From NCBI RefSeq assembly GCF_046719765.1, contig NZ_JABEBY010000017.1:8122-72121 (forward strand): a stretch of 64,000 bases of DNA, written 5' to 3'. Positions 17,173 through 26,377 of the stretch are shown here, in pieces. This stretch comes from Halonotius sp046719765. Its GTDB lineage: Archaea > Halobacteriota > Halobacteria > Halobacteriales > Haloferacaceae. The notes under the pieces are model-generated. The model searched no databases and was not told where the DNA came from. It saw nothing but the letters and a program-made list of their open reading frames with translations. Each line of letters begins with the position of its first letter. The first letter of the stretch is position 1. Made by a program: the position numbers and the translations under genes.

Positions 17173-17187
17173 TCTTCGCTTCCACAG

Positions 17188-17193
17188 TTTTTT
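17188..17193 (+). terminator. T-tract terminator of the nuo operon
   Basis: Six T directly after the nuoN stop region and before the DHH phosphoesterase gene. Position and composition are the only evidence. Confidence 0.4.
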
Positions 17194-17247
17194 CACCCGT
17201 ATCACCGACACAGCAGTGTTTTCCCCGCGCTTGCCCAACTTCCTCCC

Positions 17248-18702
17248 ATGATGCGTCGGCTCGTTCTCGGTGACCGCGCCGTCGGCAACGCCATCGCGAC
17301 CAGCGTTGCCGACGACCCCGGGACGCTGTATGTTGTTACCGACGACCGCGGCTGGTCGACAACGCTCCGGGAGGCCGGGATTCGGGCGATCGAAGCTGAC
17401 CCGACCGATCCAACACAGTACCCCGATGTCGCCGATGTTGTCGTTGTCGCCGCCAGCGACGACGCCCGTGGCTGTGCGATTGCTGAACGCGCCCGCGCGG
17501 CCTTTCCGGCGGCGACGCTGATCGCGGTCTGTACCGACGGGATCGATCCCGATCAGCGAGCGGCCTTTGCTGACGTTGTCGACGAACTCGTCGATCCGAC
17601 CGCCGTGGTCGCCGACGAACTGGGGTCGATCGCTGGCAGCGAGCGGGGCGACCGGATGGCGCGACTCGTGGCCGCAATCCGGCCGCTGTCGGAGCCGCTG
17701 GCGGTCGTCGCCCACGACAACCCCGATCCCGATGCGATCGCCAGTGCGATCGCGCTGACCGAGATCGCCGACCATCTTGGTGTCGACAGCGAGGCCTACT
17801 ACTTCGGGGAGATCACCCACCAAGAGAACCGCGCGTTGGTAAATCTGCTGTCGCTGTCGTTGACGGCGACGACGCCCGACTCGTTTGCGGTCGATGAGTT
17901 TGGGGCGATCGCGCTGGTCGATCACGCCCGTCCCGGCGTCAACGATGGGCTGCCGCCGGAGACGATCGTTCGCCTCGTTATCGATCACCATCCGCAGCGC
18001 GAACCGATCGACGAACGCGGCGGCTACCTCGACATCCGCCCGGCGTTGGGCTCGACAAGCACGATCATGGTCGAGTATTTCCAACAGCTCGGGATCAGCC
18101 CGGAGCCGTCGCTGGCGACCGCGCTGCTGTACGGGATTCAGACCGACACCGACGGCTTCACCCGCGGGGTCGCCCCGGCGGATTTCGAGGCGGCTGCGTT
18201 TCTCTCCGCGTATGCCGACGAGCGCGCGCTCACGAAGATCGAATCGCCGACGATGAGCCACACGGTCGCCGACACGCTGGCGGCCGCAATCGACGGGCGG
18301 GAGGTGCGCGGCTCGGCGTTGGCAAGCTGTGTCGGCCGGCTTGCCGATCGGGATGCTCTCCCGCAGGCTGCCGATAAGCTGCTGGATATGGAGGGTGTTG
18401 AGACGGTCATCGTCTTTGGCTACGACGACGAGACGATCTACGTCTCCGGCCGGAGCCGCGGATCGTCGGTCGATCTCGGCGAAACGCTGCGGGAGGCACT
18501 CGGCCAGGTCGGCAGCGCGGGCGGCCACGCGACGATGGCCGGCGCGCAGGTGCCGATGGGGGTGCTTGAGGCCGTCGAGGAGTGGGAGACGCTGTCGGTC
18601 GTCGTCCACGACACGATCGCGGGCCGGTTCTTCGAAGCGCTCGATACCGCGCCTGCACCCGGCCAGTACGGCGATCCGCTGGTTCGGTTCCCGCCGGAGT
18701 GA
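17248..18702 (+). CDS. DHH-family phosphoesterase with N-terminal Rossmann-like domain
   Basis: 484 residues. Residues 1-145 resemble a TrkA-N fold but the glycine-rich loop is degenerate (LGDRAVGNAIA). The DHH domain has motif I DNPDPDAIAS (157-166), LVDHARPG, and the signature IDHH (245-248); the DHHA1 domain ends in GGHATMAGAQVPMGV. Metal ligands look complete, so it is probably an active phosphodiesterase; substrate (linear or cyclic dinucleotide, pAp or nanoRNA) is not known. A paralogue with an intact TrkA-N loop but an altered DHH signature is encoded at 30111-31562. ATG 17248 or 17251 could start the protein. Confidence 0.8.
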   Translation: MMRRLVLGDRAVGNAIATSVADDPGTLYVVTDDRGWSTTLREAGIRAIEADPTDPTQYPDVADVVVVAASDDARGCAIAERARAAFPAATLIAVCTDGIDPDQRAAFADVVDELVDPTAVVADELGSIAGSERGDRMARLVAAIRPLSEPLAVVAHDNPDPDAIASAIALTEIADHLGVDSEAYYFGEITHQENRALVNLLSLSLTATTPDSFAVDEFGAIALVDHARPGVNDGLPPETIVRLVIDHHPQREPIDERGGYLDIRPALGSTSTIMVEYFQQLGISPEPSLATALLYGIQTDTDGFTRGVAPADFEAAAFLSAYADERALTKIESPTMSHTVADTLAAAIDGREVRGSALASCVGRLADRDALPQAADKLLDMEGVETVIVFGYDDETIYVSGRSRGSSVDLGETLREALGQVGSAGGHATMAGAQVPMGVLEAVEEWETLSVVVHDTIAGRFFEALDTAPAPGQYGDPLVRFPPE

Positions 18703-18712
18703 TCGACAAGAG

Positions 18713-18718
18713 TTTTTT
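18713..18718 (+). terminator. T-tract terminator candidate
   Basis: Six T about ten bases after the stop of the DHH gene, within GACAAGAGTTTTTTGTC, where GACAA can pair with TTGTC. Confidence 0.35.
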
Positions 18719-18741
18719 GTCAGCTCCTTGTAGAGCACGTA

Positions 18742-19533
18742 ATGGACACTGAGCCACGGGTCAAAGCGTATATGACGCGGGCGGTGACGACGGTCTCGGC
18801 GACCGACACCGTCGAGGCTGTCCGGGCACAGATCGATGGTGAGGACGGCCACAACGGGTTTCCGGTCTGTCGTGACGGCCGCGTCGAGGGGTTTGTCACC
18901 GGCCGGGATCTGCTTGCCGCCGACGCCGCGGCAACGATCGCCGACGTGATGAGCGCGGAGACGATCGTTGCTGATCCCGAGATGTCGATCACCGACGCCG
19001 CCCGCGTGATCGTCCGCTCAGATATCGAAAAGCTGCCCGTCGTCGACGATGACGGCGAGCTTGTGGGCATCCTCTCGAATACGGATGTCATCCGCAGCCA
19101 GATCGAGCGGGCCACCCCCGAGAAGGTCGCCAAGCTTAGCCGGACGCTTACCGATATCCACGGCGTCGAGCTGAGCCAAGAGCGACGATCGGTCGCGCTT
19201 GCCGAGCTTGTGCCGACACAGGCGGAGGTGTATGCCGACGAGCTTGATGGTCGGCGCTACGAGCTCGAACGCGGGCTGGCCGAGCCGCTGGTCGTGATCG
19301 ATGCCGGCGACGTCGGTGCGCTGTATCTCGCCGACGGCCACCACCGCGCGCTCGCGGCCGACCGGCTTGGGATCGATGAGATGGATGCCTACGTGATCGT
19401 TCCCGCCGAACCCCTGGAGCTGGGGATGGCCCAGACCGCCGCCGAGCAGGGGTTGTCGTCGATCGATGATATCTCTGCCATCGAGCAGGATCGCCACCCA
19501 CTGGTCGAAACGACGACCAAACTGCAGGGGTAA
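18742..19533 (+). CDS. CBS-domain pair fused to a ParB/Srx-type domain
   Basis: 263 residues. Two CBS motifs (about 8-58 and 66-118) would form an adenosyl-nucleotide-sensing module. The C-terminal half (about 145-245) has the ParB/sulfiredoxin fold signature ADGHHRALAA with DGHHR at 198-202, which in this superfamily binds ATP/ADP. Archaeal relatives include SerK, an ADP-dependent free-serine kinase, so a nucleotide-regulated small-molecule kinase is possible; a DNA-partitioning role is less likely because no HTH is seen. Function is inferred only. It lies between the DHH gene and adk, all same strand. Confidence 0.65.
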   Translation: MDTEPRVKAYMTRAVTTVSATDTVEAVRAQIDGEDGHNGFPVCRDGRVEGFVTGRDLLAADAAATIADVMSAETIVADPEMSITDAARVIVRSDIEKLPVVDDDGELVGILSNTDVIRSQIERATPEKVAKLSRTLTDIHGVELSQERRSVALAELVPTQAEVYADELDGRRYELERGLAEPLVVIDAGDVGALYLADGHHRALAADRLGIDEMDAYVIVPAEPLELGMAQTAAEQGLSSIDDISAIEQDRHPLVETTTKLQG

Positions 19534-19574
19534 GCCGATCCACTCGGCCGACCGTGGCACGGAATTGTTCAAAG

Positions 19575-19580
19575 CTATAA
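19575..19580 (+). promoter_or_regulatory. adk promoter (TATA-like)
   Basis: CTATAA 23-28 bases before the adk ATG at 19603, the spacing of a leaderless haloarchaeal transcript. Confidence 0.5.
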
Positions 19581-19602
19581 GGCCGCCCGGAATGATGTCG
19601 GT

Positions 19603-20220
19603 ATGAGCAATCGACTGCTGTTGCTTGGCCCGCCCGGTGCTGGCAAAGGTACCCAAAGCTCGCGGCTCGCCGACGAATTCGATCTCGAACATATCACGAC
19701 CGGCGATGCCCTTCGGGCAAACAAGGATATGGAAACCGAGTACGGCACCCCCCGAGAGTATATGGATGCCGGCGAGCTCGTCCCCGACGGCCTAGTCAAC
19801 GAGATCGTCGAAGCCGCCATCGACGAAGCCGACGGCTTCATTCTCGATGGCTATCCGCGAAACCTCTCGCAGGTCGAGTATCTCGATTCGATCACCGAGC
19901 TCGATGCGGTCGTGTTCCTCGATGTCGGCGAAGACGAGCTGCTCCGCCGGCTGACGGGCCGGCGTGTCGATCCCGAAACGGGCGACGTGTATCACACCGA
20001 GTTCAACATGCCCGACGACGACGAGATCGTCGACCGACTCGAACAGCGCGACGACGACACCGAGGAGGTCGCCACCGAGCGACTGGAGGTCTACCGGGAA
20101 AACACCGAGCCCGTCGTCGAACACTACCGGGAGACCGGCGAGTTGATCGAGGTTGACGGCGAAGCCGATCCGGACGGTGTCTTCGATCGCATCGTCGACG
20201 CCGTCGGTCTCGACGACTGA
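19603..20220 (+). CDS. adk: Adenylate kinase
   Basis: 205 residues. Transfers phosphate between ATP and AMP to two ADP. P-loop GPPGAGKGTQ (8-17), AMP site TTGDALR and DGYPRN, and a LID region RLTGRRVDPETGDVYH without zinc cysteines. It heads the archaeal cluster adk-DUF106-cmk-cbf5, which in many archaea follows secY and ribosomal protein genes; secY is not in this window before adk. Confidence 0.95.
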   Translation: MSNRLLLLGPPGAGKGTQSSRLADEFDLEHITTGDALRANKDMETEYGTPREYMDAGELVPDGLVNEIVEAAIDEADGFILDGYPRNLSQVEYLDSITELDAVVFLDVGEDELLRRLTGRRVDPETGDVYHTEFNMPDDDEIVDRLEQRDDDTEEVATERLEVYRENTEPVVEHYRETGELIEVDGEADPDGVFDRIVDAVGLDD

Positions 20221-20290
20221 TCGAACCCCTCCTTGTCGGATACGTCACAGCCTGCCGACCACGCTGCTGACGCCGACAGAGTACAACCTT

Positions 20291-20298
20291 CTTATTCA
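20291..20298 (+). promoter_or_regulatory. Promoter of the DUF106 gene (TATA-like)
   Basis: CTTATTCA lies 22-29 bases before the ATG at 20320, which supports that ATG over the longer open frame and suggests leaderless transcription. Confidence 0.4.
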
Positions 20299-20319
20299 CG
20301 CGTTGCCAACGAGGGCACA

Positions 20320-21204
20320 ATGAGCCGAATCGAACGCAAAGTTCGCTCGTTGGTCAACGCCGACGCCGAGATGAAACCCGCCATCGAGACCGTCCTCGAC
20401 AACGCCACTGACAACGAGGTGCAGTGGGTCGACGTTCGGGATGAGATCTCCAGCGGCCAGTGGGGCCGGCTGATCGAAAAGGGGATCCTCGTCGACGGCG
20501 AGGGTGGGTTCCGGATCGAATCGCCCGACGCCGTCCGTGAGGGGCTGACCGAGGACAGCGACGCCGAGGAGATCGAATCGACCTCCTGGACGAAATGGGA
20601 TAAGGCCGCCGCCGGCCTGACCGTCGGCCTCTTTGCGGGCTACGCGTGGGCCCCCGCTCGCAACGTCGTTGCCGGGGCGATCGACGTTGTCATCGGGCCG
20701 CTAACGAACGTCGTGCCGTTCTACGTCGTCGTGATGATCATCGCGCTGGCGACCGGGCTGTACTCGACGCTGCTGCGGGTCGCGCTGACCGACGCCGACA
20801 AGATGGGCGAGTACAAGGCGCGGATGGACGAGATCAAGCAGAAACGCGAAGACGCCAAGGAGCGTGGCGACGACGAGGCCCTCGAAGAGATCCAACAGGA
20901 GCAGATGGAGGCGATGGGCGACCAGCTCGGCATGTTCAAAGAGCAGTTCCGCCCGATGGTCTGGATCATGTTTCTCACCATCCCGGCGTTCCTCTGGATG
21001 TACTGGGCGCTTGGCTTCCGCGGCGGGGTCGAACACTACGCCTTCCAGAACATCGTCATCCCGTTTGTGGGTGAGGTCTCCTGGACAACCGGGATCGTCG
21101 GCCCGATGCAGATCTGGATCGTCTGGTACTTCCTGTGTTCGATGGCGTTCAACCAGATCATCCAGAAGGGGCTCAACATCAGCATGACGCCGTCGGCGGA
21201 CTGA
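20320..21204 (+). CDS. DUF106 (Oxa1/EMC3-superfamily) membrane insertase-like protein
   Basis: 294 residues. After a ~90-residue soluble N-terminal domain (a haloarchaeal addition resembling a winged helix, RDEISSGQWGRLIEKGIL) come membrane segments near 93-115, 132-155, 216-235 and 265-283. A charged coiled coil between the second and third (EYKARMDEIKQKREDAKER) is the hallmark of DUF106, the archaeal branch of the Oxa1/EMC3/TMCO1 insertases that work with SecY. The position between adk and cmk is conserved across archaea. Confidence 0.85.
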   Translation: MSRIERKVRSLVNADAEMKPAIETVLDNATDNEVQWVDVRDEISSGQWGRLIEKGILVDGEGGFRIESPDAVREGLTEDSDAEEIESTSWTKWDKAAAGLTVGLFAGYAWAPARNVVAGAIDVVIGPLTNVVPFYVVVMIIALATGLYSTLLRVALTDADKMGEYKARMDEIKQKREDAKERGDDEALEEIQQEQMEAMGDQLGMFKEQFRPMVWIMFLTIPAFLWMYWALGFRGGVEHYAFQNIVIPFVGEVSWTTGIVGPMQIWIVWYFLCSMAFNQIIQKGLNISMTPSAD

Positions 21205-21289
21205 CCCTCCCCGTTTTCCCCGTATGCGACCGCGGCCCACGGGCGCGCTGAAGGGTAATCTCTTTTAGGTGGACGGCCACAGGGAGGAT

Positions 21290-21868
21290 ATGTTACTCAC
21301 CGTCTCTGGCCCCCCTGGCAGCGGGAAGTCGACGAACGCTGCCGCCCTCGCCGACGCCTTCGATCTCGATCATGTCAGCGGCGGGGATATCTTCCGTGAG
21401 CTGGCCGCCGAACGCGGCCTCTCGCCCGTCGAGTTCAACGAGTTAGCAGAGGAAAACGACCAGATCGACCGCGATCTCGACGCCCGGCTGCGGGAGATCG
21501 CTGTCGAGGACGACGATGTTGTACTGGAGTCCCGGCTCGCTGGCTGGCTTGCCGGCGACCATGCGGATGTAAAGATCTGGCTCGACGCGCCGCTGGCCGT
21601 CCGCGCCGAGCGCATCGCCGACCGCGAGGACAAATCCACCGCCGTCGCCCGCGAGGAGACCGAACGCCGCGAACACAGCGAGCGCACCCGGTATCAGGAG
21701 TATTACAACATCGATATCGCGGAGCTTTCGATCTACGACATCACCTACAACACCGCCCGCTGGGGGCCTGAGGCCGTCCAGCGAATGCTTGCCACCGCCG
21801 TCGAGGCCTACGATCCGGCCATCGATGAGGGGAAAACCCCGGTTGAGGGCGTCGTCTACGACTTCTGA
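21290..21868 (+). CDS. cmk: Cytidylate kinase (archaeal type)
   Basis: 192 residues. Phosphorylates CMP and dCMP. P-loop SGPPGSGKST (residues 5-14), then HVSGGDIFRELA and the acceptor region LESRLAGWLAG; LID arginines in EREDKS/REETERRE-type sequence. AGGGAGG sits 3 bases before the ATG at 21290, which fixes this start. It is coupled to cbf5 with an 18-base gap. Confidence 0.93.
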   Translation: MLLTVSGPPGSGKSTNAAALADAFDLDHVSGGDIFRELAAERGLSPVEFNELAEENDQIDRDLDARLREIAVEDDDVVLESRLAGWLAGDHADVKIWLDAPLAVRAERIADREDKSTAVAREETERREHSERTRYQEYYNIDIAELSIYDITYNTARWGPEAVQRMLATAVEAYDPAIDEGKTPVEGVVYDF

Positions 21869-21886
21869 GCGATCTTTGATCCACCA

Positions 21887-22840
21887 ATGAGCGATCCACT
21901 TCGCGCTGCGCCCGACGACCGCACGCCCGCCGAGCTGTTGGCCTTCGGCGTCGTCAACCTGGATAAGCCCGCCGGCCCCTCGGCCCACCAGGTCGCCGGC
22001 TGGGTGCGGGATCTGGCCGGCGACGCCGTCGACGACATCGGTGCCGCGGCTGCCGACGACGAGGAGTCGCCACCGGCTGCGGAGTCACCCACGGTCGACC
22101 GCGCGGCGCATGCGGGGACGCTGGATCCGAAGGTGACGGGCTGTCTGCCGATGCTGCTCGGCGATGCCACCCGGATGGCCCAGGTCTTTCTCGAAGGTCG
22201 CAAGGAGTACGTTGCCGTTTTGGAGCTCCATGGCCCACAGCCGGCGGATTTCGAGTCGGTGCTGAGTCGGTTCGAGGCCCCGCTCTACCAGAAACCGCCG
22301 AAAAAGAGCGCGGTGCGCCGCAAGCTTCGCGTCCGAGAGATCTACGCGTTGGAGCTGTTGGATCACACCGACCGCCAGGCGTTGCTCCGGATCGCGTGTG
22401 AAAGCGGCACCTACGTTCGCAAGCTGTGTCACGATCTGGGGCTGGCACTCGGGACGGGCGCACACATGGGCCATCTTCGCCGCACCGCGACCGACCCCTT
22501 CGACGACACTTCCTTGGTCGATCTGCACGAGTTCACCGACGCGCTGGCGGTCGCCCGCGAGGGCGACACCGAGTGGCTGCGCGAGGTTGTCCAGCCGGCT
22601 GAGCGCGCACTGGAGCATCTGCCGAGCGTCGTCATCGCCCCCTCGGCGGCCGAACAGGTCGCCACCGGCGCGCCGGTGTACGCGCCGGGGGTAATCGAGG
22701 GCCCTGACACCGTGGTCGACGACGACGCGCTTGTGGCCTGCTATACGCCCAACGGGAGTGCGGTCTGTCTCGGGCGGCTCGTCGGCGACCCCGACGCCGA
22801 CAGCGGCGTTGTGGTTGATCTCGAAGCCGTGTTGGTGTAA
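21887..22840 (+). CDS. cbf5: H/ACA RNP pseudouridine synthase Cbf5 (TruB family)
   Basis: 317 residues. Catalytic subunit of the archaeal H/ACA guide-RNP that isomerises uridines in rRNA. The catalytic aspartate is in HAGTLDPKVTGCL; the N-terminal LDKPAGPSAHQV and the KSAVRR and ESGTYVRKL motifs agree with the family. The C-terminal ~80 residues form the PUA domain. An acidic alanine-rich insertion (about residues 46-68) lies between the first motif and the catalytic loop; it is unusual and probably a surface adaptation to salt. Confidence 0.92.
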   Translation: MSDPLRAAPDDRTPAELLAFGVVNLDKPAGPSAHQVAGWVRDLAGDAVDDIGAAAADDEESPPAAESPTVDRAAHAGTLDPKVTGCLPMLLGDATRMAQVFLEGRKEYVAVLELHGPQPADFESVLSRFEAPLYQKPPKKSAVRRKLRVREIYALELLDHTDRQALLRIACESGTYVRKLCHDLGLALGTGAHMGHLRRTATDPFDDTSLVDLHEFTDALAVAREGDTEWLREVVQPAERALEHLPSVVIAPSAAEQVATGAPVYAPGVIEGPDTVVDDDALVACYTPNGSAVCLGRLVGDPDADSGVVVDLEAVLV

Positions 22841-22860
22841 TCTCGATTCGCAATCGCGCA

Positions 22861-22885
22861 ATACATTCAATACACGCCAGTACAA
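22861..22885 (+). promoter_or_regulatory. Triple ATACA repeat before HTH/PemK module 1
   Basis: Three related hexamers, ATACAT (22861), ATACAC (22870) and GTACAA (22880), are spaced 9 and 10 bases apart just before the ATG at 22895. The paralogous module at 48546 has the same arrangement. The sites overlap the expected promoter, so they probably mediate autoregulation by the HTH protein (inference). Confidence 0.5.
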
Positions 22886-22894
22886 TCAGTCTGT

Positions 22895-23269
22895 ATGCCG
22901 ATCACCAGCGACGAGTTTGAGGAGCTCTCGTCGACCCCCGGCGAGCCAGCGGCCGGCACCAACGCGGATCGGATTCTCTCCTTCCTTCGAGAGCACCCGG
23001 AGACAGCGTACACCCAAAGCGAGATCGCCGCCAACACCGGTGTGAAATCCGGATCAGTTGGCCCGACGCTCGTGCGACTCCGCGAGCGTGGCCGGGTCGA
23101 TCACCGGGAACCCTACTGGCGCATCAGCGACCACGAGCAGAGCGTCGACGCTGCCGCTGAACACGCCGCAGCAACGCTTACCGAGCGGGAGGGGACGGAT
23201 CGCCCGCCACAGTTGAGCGAGTGGGAGCCCCACGCCGTCGATCCGCGCACGCTCCGCGATGACGAGTGA
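22895..23269 (+). CDS. Winged-helix protein, probable antitoxin/regulator of PemK-like toxin (module 1)
   Basis: 124 residues. A MarR-like winged helix occupies about 25-80: ADRILSFLREHPETAYTQSE, the recognition helix VKSGSVGPTLVRLRERG, and the wing HREPYWRI. The acidic C-terminal tail could wrap the toxin. The gene overlaps the PemK-like gene by 11 bases. It is a paralogue of the protein at 48546-48911; shared elements are NADRILSFL/NAHKILSFL, a GSxxPTLxRL block and xxPYWxxxD. Confidence 0.75.
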   Translation: MPITSDEFEELSSTPGEPAAGTNADRILSFLREHPETAYTQSEIAANTGVKSGSVGPTLVRLRERGRVDHREPYWRISDHEQSVDAAAEHAAATLTEREGTDRPPQLSEWEPHAVDPRTLRDDE

Positions 23270-23612
23270 CCGGTTTCTCGCCGGCGACGTGGTGTGGGCT
23301 CCTGATCCGTACCGCACCGGCTCGAATCCGCGGCCGTGGCTCGTTCTCAGCGCGGATGCGGTGCCGTACCGTGGTGAGGAGTATATCTGTGCGGGGCTCA
23401 CACTGAGTGATCTTCCCGCAAACATCGCGGTCACCGAGAGCGATTGGGTTGCTGGCTCCAATCCTGACACGCTTTCATACTGTTCTCCATGGGTGCTCGC
23501 AACGATCAAACACGACGCGGTCGTAAATCCACAGGGACAAGTGACCGATGAGTTTACCCGGCGGATCATCGCTCGCAGCAGCGAGTATCTGTCCGGCGAC
23601 ATCGAGAAGTAG
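23259..23612 (+). CDS. PemK/MazF-like protein, probable toxin (module 1)
   Basis: 117 residues. N-terminal FLAGDVVWAPDPY plus PRPWLVLS is the start of the PemK/MazF beta-barrel, a sequence-specific mRNA endoribonuclease in characterised members. The sequence has WVLATIKHDAV in place of the usual MPSxVRxxRL region, so activity cannot be assumed. It overlaps its putative antitoxin gene and is paralogous to 48908-49252. Confidence 0.72.
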   Translation: MTSDRFLAGDVVWAPDPYRTGSNPRPWLVLSADAVPYRGEEYICAGLTLSDLPANIAVTESDWVAGSNPDTLSYCSPWVLATIKHDAVVNPQGQVTDEFTRRIIARSSEYLSGDIEK

Positions 23613-23691
23613 CACTGAAACCACCCGACACAGCCGGTGGCGACGAGCGAAACAAAGGTGTTAAACAACCGCCTCGCATTCTCTCGGGTGC

Positions 23692-23762
23692 GGGACTGTG
23701 GGGTAGTGGTATCCTCTGCGGATGGGGTCCGTAGGACCTGAGTTCGACTCTCGGCAGTCCCA
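23692..23762 (+). tRNA. tRNA-Pro(GGG)
   Basis: A complete cloverleaf without CCA. Acceptor GGGACTG pairs with CAGTCCC, followed by discriminator A. The anticodon stem TGCGG/CCGTA (with one G-T pair) encloses ATGGGGT, giving anticodon GGG and G37 as expected for proline. The T-arm has GTTCGAC. No intron. It follows PemK module 1; no displaced copy of its 3' end was found. Confidence 0.93.
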
Positions 23763-23866
23763 CTCTGTTGAACTTGTGAGCGACCGCTTTGGCGCGCTGG
23801 CGTCGTCATTGAAATACGCTATCTGAAGTAGCAAAACATTACACCCCGGAGCGACCACCCTGGGGT

Positions 23867-23995
23867 ATGGAACTGGATTCGTACATCACCACGGAGGAAA
23901 CGGAGCTCTCGCCGGCAGTCGTCGTGACGACCGTCCTGTTGGCCGCGGCGTTTGCCCTCGGGTTGCTCTACCAACTCGTCGCGGTCGTCCTCTAA
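23867..23995 (+). CDS. Small single-pass membrane protein
   Basis: 42 residues: an acidic N-terminus (MELDSYITTEETELS) and one membrane helix (VVVTTVLLAAAFALGLLYQL). It begins at an ATG 25-30 bases after an AT-rich stretch (AACATTACA) and its stop is 3 bases before the stop of the convergent HFX_2341-type gene. Small one-helix proteins like this are common in haloarchaea; function unknown. Confidence 0.5.
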   Translation: MELDSYITTEETELSPAVVVTTVLLAAAFALGLLYQLVAVVL

Positions 23996-23998
23996 GCC

Positions 23999-24898
<900 letters not shown>

Positions 24899-24957
24899 AC
24901 GTGGTGGTGGAGGGGATGGCCCTAAAAACACTCCTGCTCGGCGACGCCACCGGCCGG

Positions 24958-25332
24958 CTACTCCTCAGTTGGCTCGCTGTCGTCGTCACGTTCCTCGTCG
25001 GAAATCTCCTCGACCGACGCGATCGCCAGCGGGATCTCGCTGAGTCGTTGGCCGATCTCCGTGCGAGCGACCCGCTTTGCGTGTTCTTCCTGCTCGACGT
25101 TGAATACGTCCATCGTCAGCTCCAGGGCGACGAGGGCCTCGTCGGCGACGATGTAGGCCGGCGGCAGCTCCTCGCCGTCGGGATCGGTCGGCGACCCCAT
25201 ATCGATCTCGACGTAGTTGAGATCCGGGTTCAGCAGCTCGCCGGTCTTCGAGATCGCAATGCGGACGGCCTCATCGACCGTTTCCACGTCGTACACCGAT
25301 ACCGCGGCTTCGACGACGACTCGGCAGTCCAT
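24958..25332 (-). CDS. UPF0212 / DUF555 family protein
   Basis: 124 residues, the usual length for this archaeal family of unknown function. The N-terminus MDCRVVVEAAVSVYDVE and the middle LNPDLNYVEIDMGS followed by AYIVADEALVALELTMDVFN agree with the family; the acidic tail is extra. ATG 25332 is chosen because the conserved sequence starts there. It lies between the DNA glycosylase and the HFX_2341-type gene with gaps of 59-74 bases and may share their transcript. Confidence 0.8.
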   Translation of the reverse strand: MDCRVVVEAAVSVYDVETVDEAVRIAISKTGELLNPDLNYVEIDMGSPTDPDGEELPPAYIVADEALVALELTMDVFNVEQEEHAKRVARTEIGQRLSEIPLAIASVEEISDEERDDDSEPTEE

Positions 25333-25406
25333 GGGTGTGGGTAGCAGGGCGGCAAGTATGAAAGTTCGGCTGCGACGACAGCTCTCCCCCAGCCGTCGCT
25401 CTCGAC

Positions 25407-26321
25407 TTACTCGCCGCCGTTTCGGAGGTAATGAAACACGTATGTCTGGACGTAGCCGGCGTACGCGCCGCCGAACCGCTCGCGGATCGCCCGCGACGTG
25501 GCCGTGTAGTTGCCCTGCTCGCAGTCGGGGTAGTACTCCTCGATCGCCGTTCGGATCCATGTATCCAGCGGGATCGCTTCGAGGTAGCCAAGCGAGAACA
25601 ACAGCACGCAGTCGGCGACCTTATCGCCGACACCGACGAACTGGGTGAGATACTCGCGGGCGGCCTCGTAGGAGCGGCCGACGGCCGCTGCCGGGTTGGC
25701 CTCGCCGTCGGCGACCATCGCAGCCGTCCGCTGGACGTACGGCGCGCGGTAGCCGAGGCTGAGATCGCGCAACTCGGCTTCGGTGCGAGCCGCCAACGAC
25801 TCGGGCGTCGGAAACGCCTGATACGTCCGCCCGTCGAAGTCGACGGTCTCGCCGTACTCGGCGGCAAGTCGCTGCTGCATCCCGTGAATCCGGCCGACGC
25901 GCATTTGCGCAGAACAGATGAACGAAATGAGGCAGGCAAAGGGTGGATCGCGGACGAGCCGCATCCCGCGGTACTGCTCGAAGGCGCGGTCGAACAGCGG
26001 CTCGTCGGGCGCGTCGGCCCGAATTTCGTGAAGGTCGTCGTCGAGTCGCAGGAGATGCGTGAGGATGGCCACGGCGTCGGTTGTCGACTCCCACTCGATC
26101 CGGTCGTCGACCTGCCGGACGCGGACGACAGCCTGCTCGTCGCTGACGCCGTCGAGCGGCGGGACGACCGTTTCGTACCACGCCTGCCCGCCGTAGGCGT
26201 CGTCGGTGGTGTACATCTTCCCGTCGAGCCGACTCCAGAGATAGCTCTGACCGCTTTCGACCGTCGACTGCAGATCGAACGGCCCGGCCAGATCATCAAC
26301 CGGGATAACGCCTGTTTCCAT
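25407..26321 (-). CDS. ogg: 8-oxoguanine DNA glycosylase (OGG/HhH-GPD)
   Basis: 304 residues. Excises 8-oxoguanine and cuts the strand. The N-terminal OGG domain (about 1-110) begins GPFDLQSTVESGQSYLW; the HhH-GPD region has VGVGDKVADCVLLFSLG, with the catalytic lysine in GDKVADC, and the catalytic aspartate in IPLDTWI. The start ATG 26321 gives the family N-terminus; the longer frame extends into malQ's 3' region. Confidence 0.88.
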   Translation of the reverse strand: METGVIPVDDLAGPFDLQSTVESGQSYLWSRLDGKMYTTDDAYGGQAWYETVVPPLDGVSDEQAVVRVRQVDDRIEWESTTDAVAILTHLLRLDDDLHEIRADAPDEPLFDRAFEQYRGMRLVRDPPFACLISFICSAQMRVGRIHGMQQRLAAEYGETVDFDGRTYQAFPTPESLAARTEAELRDLSLGYRAPYVQRTAAMVADGEANPAAAVGRSYEAAREYLTQFVGVGDKVADCVLLFSLGYLEAIPLDTWIRTAIEEYYPDCEQGNYTATSRAIRERFGGAYAGYVQTYVFHYLRNGGE

Positions 26322-26377
26322 TAGGAAATAGGTGGCAAAGGGCGGGTTTCGGGGTTTCGGTTCCGTGGTCGACCTCG

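Noticed and set aside
16246..18852. Very long open frame on the minus strand across nuoN and the DHH gene
   Set aside because: It is rich in Arg, His and Gly and has no recognisable domain, and it is antisense to two well-supported genes. Long antisense frames are expected in GC-rich haloarchaeal DNA.
23613..23691. Search for a displaced cbf5 3' end behind HTH/PemK module 1
   Set aside because: Alignment to the end of cbf5 gave only scattered identities and no conserved stop context, so the gene-end pattern is not claimed for this module.
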